Assembly: GCA_947685225.1 (NCBI GenBank) | Contig: CANTUV010000014.1 | Coordinates: forward strand, 2,170,001-2,234,000 | From: Garcia nutans | Taxonomy: Eukaryota > Streptophyta > Magnoliopsida > Malpighiales > Euphorbiaceae | Length of the DNA stretch: 64,000 nucleotides | Direction of reading: 5' to 3' | Shown here: piece by piece, positions 62,401 to 64,000 of the stretch | Layout: every line of letters starts with the position of its first letter | Numbering within the stretch: the stretch's first letter is position 1 | Position numbers and translations under genes: made by a program | Notes under the pieces: generated by a model | What the model was told of the DNA's origin: nothing | Databases searched by the model: none | Seen by the model: the letters and a program-made list of their open reading frames with translations, nothing else

Positions 62401-64000
62401 TTGTGAAGCATGCTAGTTTGCTAAAACAATATTGTAGCTCATCTAGTCCTATAATTAATAAAAGAGCTAATTTTGCTTGAGTTGGTTATTTTGATGTTTG
62501 GAGGCCATTCTCATTTATGTCTAAGTTTGGATAAAGTATTTTGTTACTTGTATGGATGATTGCTTTTGTATAACTTGGATAGTTTTTATGAAAATTGTTT
62601 TGACGTACTTTCTTACTTCTATCAAGACTTAACGTAATGTTTATCTGCACATCTTGAGGAGTAATAATGCTAAAGAATATCTTTCAGACTCTTTTCATAA
62701 CTACATAACCCAAAATAGGATCCTTCACCAATTCTCTTATATTGATACACCATCTTAAAATGGAGTAGCTGAGTGGAAGAATAGACATCTTCTTGAGATA
62801 ACTTGGTCACTGTTATTTCAAATGAAAGTTCCTAAGCACTTTTGAGCTGATTTAGTGTCCACTATAAGTTTGATTTCATGCCCTTATTAGCACTCAAATG
62901 TCTAGATTCCATACAACATCCTTTTTCCAATCAAATTATTGTTTCTTGTGGAACCAAGAGTTTTGAAGGTTCATTTAAGGAGGGAAATGAGAAGTTAAGT
63001 GTAGGAAAGGGAGGGGAAGGGAAGCTAAATACTTAACCTTGTTTGGGAAGAAGATAAATATACGTTCATTCAAAGAAGAGTAAGAAATATTGAAATTACA
63101 AAAATATCAGTCATATTTTAAAATGAAAATTTAATTTAAAAGGATAAAGAAGTTAAATCACAATTCTTTATAACTTATTAATTTACTTCCCCTCTCTCAC
63201 ACTCCAATTTGGGGTGTAAGAAAATTTAATTGTTTGAGGGATAAGGAAGGGTAAGATTAACCCTCCCTTTTCATTCATTTAATTTGTATACTCCTTTCCA
63301 AATTAGTGTAAAAATTTATCCTTCCATCTTATACCCTCCCCTCCTCTTCCTTGTCCCCAATCTTAACATGCTGTAAAAAGAATAAGATTAGGGAAATAAT
63401 TATCTTAGAAGGAATAGGATAAGAATCTTAGAGAGATTAAGATTAAAATTAATAAGAAGAAAATTTAGTTTATATATATATTTACACTCCGCATCAGTCC
63501 TCCCACTATATTTGGGCTACGCTGAGGAAAAGGAGTTAAGAGGACATTTTTGAAGGAGAAAAATTTCCTTACATGGAGCTTTTTATTTTACACTTTATTC
63601 ATCATTATTTTGTTGGTAGACAGGATAGAGTTTAATTGATTCTTTATCTCGCAAATGATTCATATGTTTGTTCATAGGTTGTTTAATAGTGAACCTGTAT
63701 TTTTATTTTCCTTTTGTCTATCTCCTGGCTCTTAGTGCCTTTTTGTTGGTTTTTCTGTTTGGTAATAAATAAAATCACAAGCATAAGTTTGTCCTGAAGG
63801 TTTTGGAGGGGCACTATCCAAAGTTGCTGCAAACAGGGAGCTTTCTCTCGGATTGCGTCAGATATCCTTTTCTCTTCTGTTACCAGTTATATTATACTGC
63901 TTTGTCTATTAACTTCATTTCCTCCTGTTTCTCCTTGTATTTGAATTGGCTGCCAGAAAAATGTGGTAGTTTACTTTTATGTTGCTTGATGAAAAGGGAA
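59499..64000 (+). CDS. Importin-9-like nuclear import receptor, N-terminal exons (runs past the window)
   Basis: Exon 1 (59499-59622) encodes MANIVDQDQQWLLNCLTSTL then DPNQEVRSFAEASLNQASLQ and P. Exon 2 (63800-63861) continues in frame with GFGGALSKVAANRELSLGLR-like residues (GFGGALSKVAANRELSLGLRQ). This is the start of plant importin-9-type proteins (importin-beta/HEAT-repeat karyopherins that carry histones and other cargo through the nuclear pore); the N-terminal importin-beta helices are where Ran binds. Only about 62 of roughly 1000 expected residues are in the window. Intron 1 is 4.2 kb, with a weak GTTCCT donor, and contains a direct duplication and a dead copia fragment. Intron 2 begins ATATCCTTT at 63862, a U12-type site. 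The start is the first ATG of the frame. Confidence 0.9.
59941..60860 (+). repeat. Direct duplication of about 290 bp in importin intron 1
   Basis: 59941-60235 and 60570-60860 align over their whole length, including TATGGTGGCC(T/A)TGTCTCAAGC and CTCAATATGGATAGCTCCTC, and GAGTTAGCCAGCTAGGACCT. Differences are scattered substitutions and small indels. The 330 bp between them also hold a 47-bp-spaced repeat of CATGGTTCTTTTT(G/A)CTTAG (60481 and 60528). Confidence 0.85.
61200..62970 (+). mobile_element. Decayed copia fragment in importin intron 1
   Basis: Plus-strand, broken frames. At 61372-61560 a Gag piece with MLLPFYHDVKIQQAQWEQMA and SSFEITSLQDVFTRVLHIKY. At 61610-61760 a basic, Asn-rich stretch leading to NIVCYYCH, a relic of the CCHC knuckle. 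After about 62330, integrase-like residues: SAxxDC-type histidine/cysteine spacing is lost, but HLLEIT(W)SLLFQMKVPKH and TTSFFQSN are recognisable near 62780-62930. No LTRs were found and reverse transcriptase is absent. Confidence 0.7.
62978..63370. mobile_element. Possible MITE (weak)
   Basis: A purine-rich left side (AAAGGGAGGGGAAGGGAAG) and a pyrimidine-rich right side (CCCTCCCCTCCTCTTCC) are roughly inverted copies around an AT-rich centre, as in several plant MITEs. Exact ends and target duplication were not identified, and purine/pyrimidine bias alone could give this look. Confidence 0.3.
63862..64000 (+). other. Start of a probable U12-type (AT-AC class) intron of the importin gene
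   Basis: Exon 2 ends at ...GGATTGCGTCAG and the next bases are ATATCCTTTTC, a match to the U12 donor consensus ATATCCTT. No GT donor nearby keeps the frame and the conserved GLRQ end. The acceptor lies beyond the window, so AC versus AG cannot be told. Confidence 0.75.

Noticed and set aside
59499..63861. Reading the importin exon 1 as a short complete ORF
   Set aside because: The minus- and plus-strand ORFs around 59263-59648 are shadows; the 41-residue exon joins in frame to 63800-63861 to give the conserved importin-9 start.
1..64000. CRISPR arrays, bacterial operons, rRNA and canonical tRNA genes
   Set aside because: None were seen; split genes and plant retroelements show nuclear plant DNA. 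tRNA absence is by eye only and a covariance-model scan would be needed to be certain.

Overview
This window is nuclear DNA from a flowering plant, very probably a eudicot. Genes are split by AT-rich GT-AG introns, intergenic DNA is extremely AT-rich, and the transposable elements are plant types: Ty1/copia with an initiator-tRNA-Met primer site, plant LINEs, a Tourist-like MITE and hAT elements. The protein sequences resemble those of Malpighiales such as Euphorbiaceae or poplar, but that placement is an impression and was not computed.

Layout. 1-7.3 kb is intergenic: a 4-kb foldback element (1440-5402) built of ~160-bp tandem units in opposite orientation, then a 372-bp Tourist-like MITE just upstream of the first gene. 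7.7-14.6 kb (+) is a complete 18-coding-exon aminoalcoholphosphotransferase gene (AAPT, 389 aa), including a 10-nt microexon. Convergent to it, 16.3-18.9 kb (-) is a complete 8-exon gene for a probable plastid multi-pass membrane protein of unknown function (293 aa). 19-31.4 kb is AT-rich and gene-free, with a dead LINE at 19.8-21.8 kb. 31.8-33.1 kb (+) is a single-exon DUF740/OCTOPUS-like gene (409 aa).

From about 33.4 to 58.8 kb lies a locally duplicated block carrying a DUF1262 gene family: three near full-length copies (38.9, 47.0 and 56.7 kb), two older truncated copies and two 3' fragments. Only the copy at 56.7 kb is open; the other two share one frameshift and carry further private lesions. 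The duplicated units have been filled by transposons: a young gag-only LTR element (35.2-37.8 kb), a hAT-type MITE (42.0 kb), a LINE tail (43.7 kb), and a nest in which one copia element (48.5-56.0 kb) was itself entered by another copia and by a hAT element.

The right edge (59.5-64 kb, +) holds the first two coding exons of an importin-9-like gene. Its 4.2-kb first intron contains a 290-bp direct duplication and a dead copia fragment. The second intron opens with a perfect U12-type ATATCCTTT splice site.

The genes do not form a pathway: phospholipid synthesis, plastid membrane, polarity/scaffold-like, DUF1262 and nuclear import are ordinary unlinked plant functions. I found no convincing undescribed multi-gene system. 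The most informative content is the DUF1262 duplication history, the gag-only retroelement, the foldback element and the rare splicing features.
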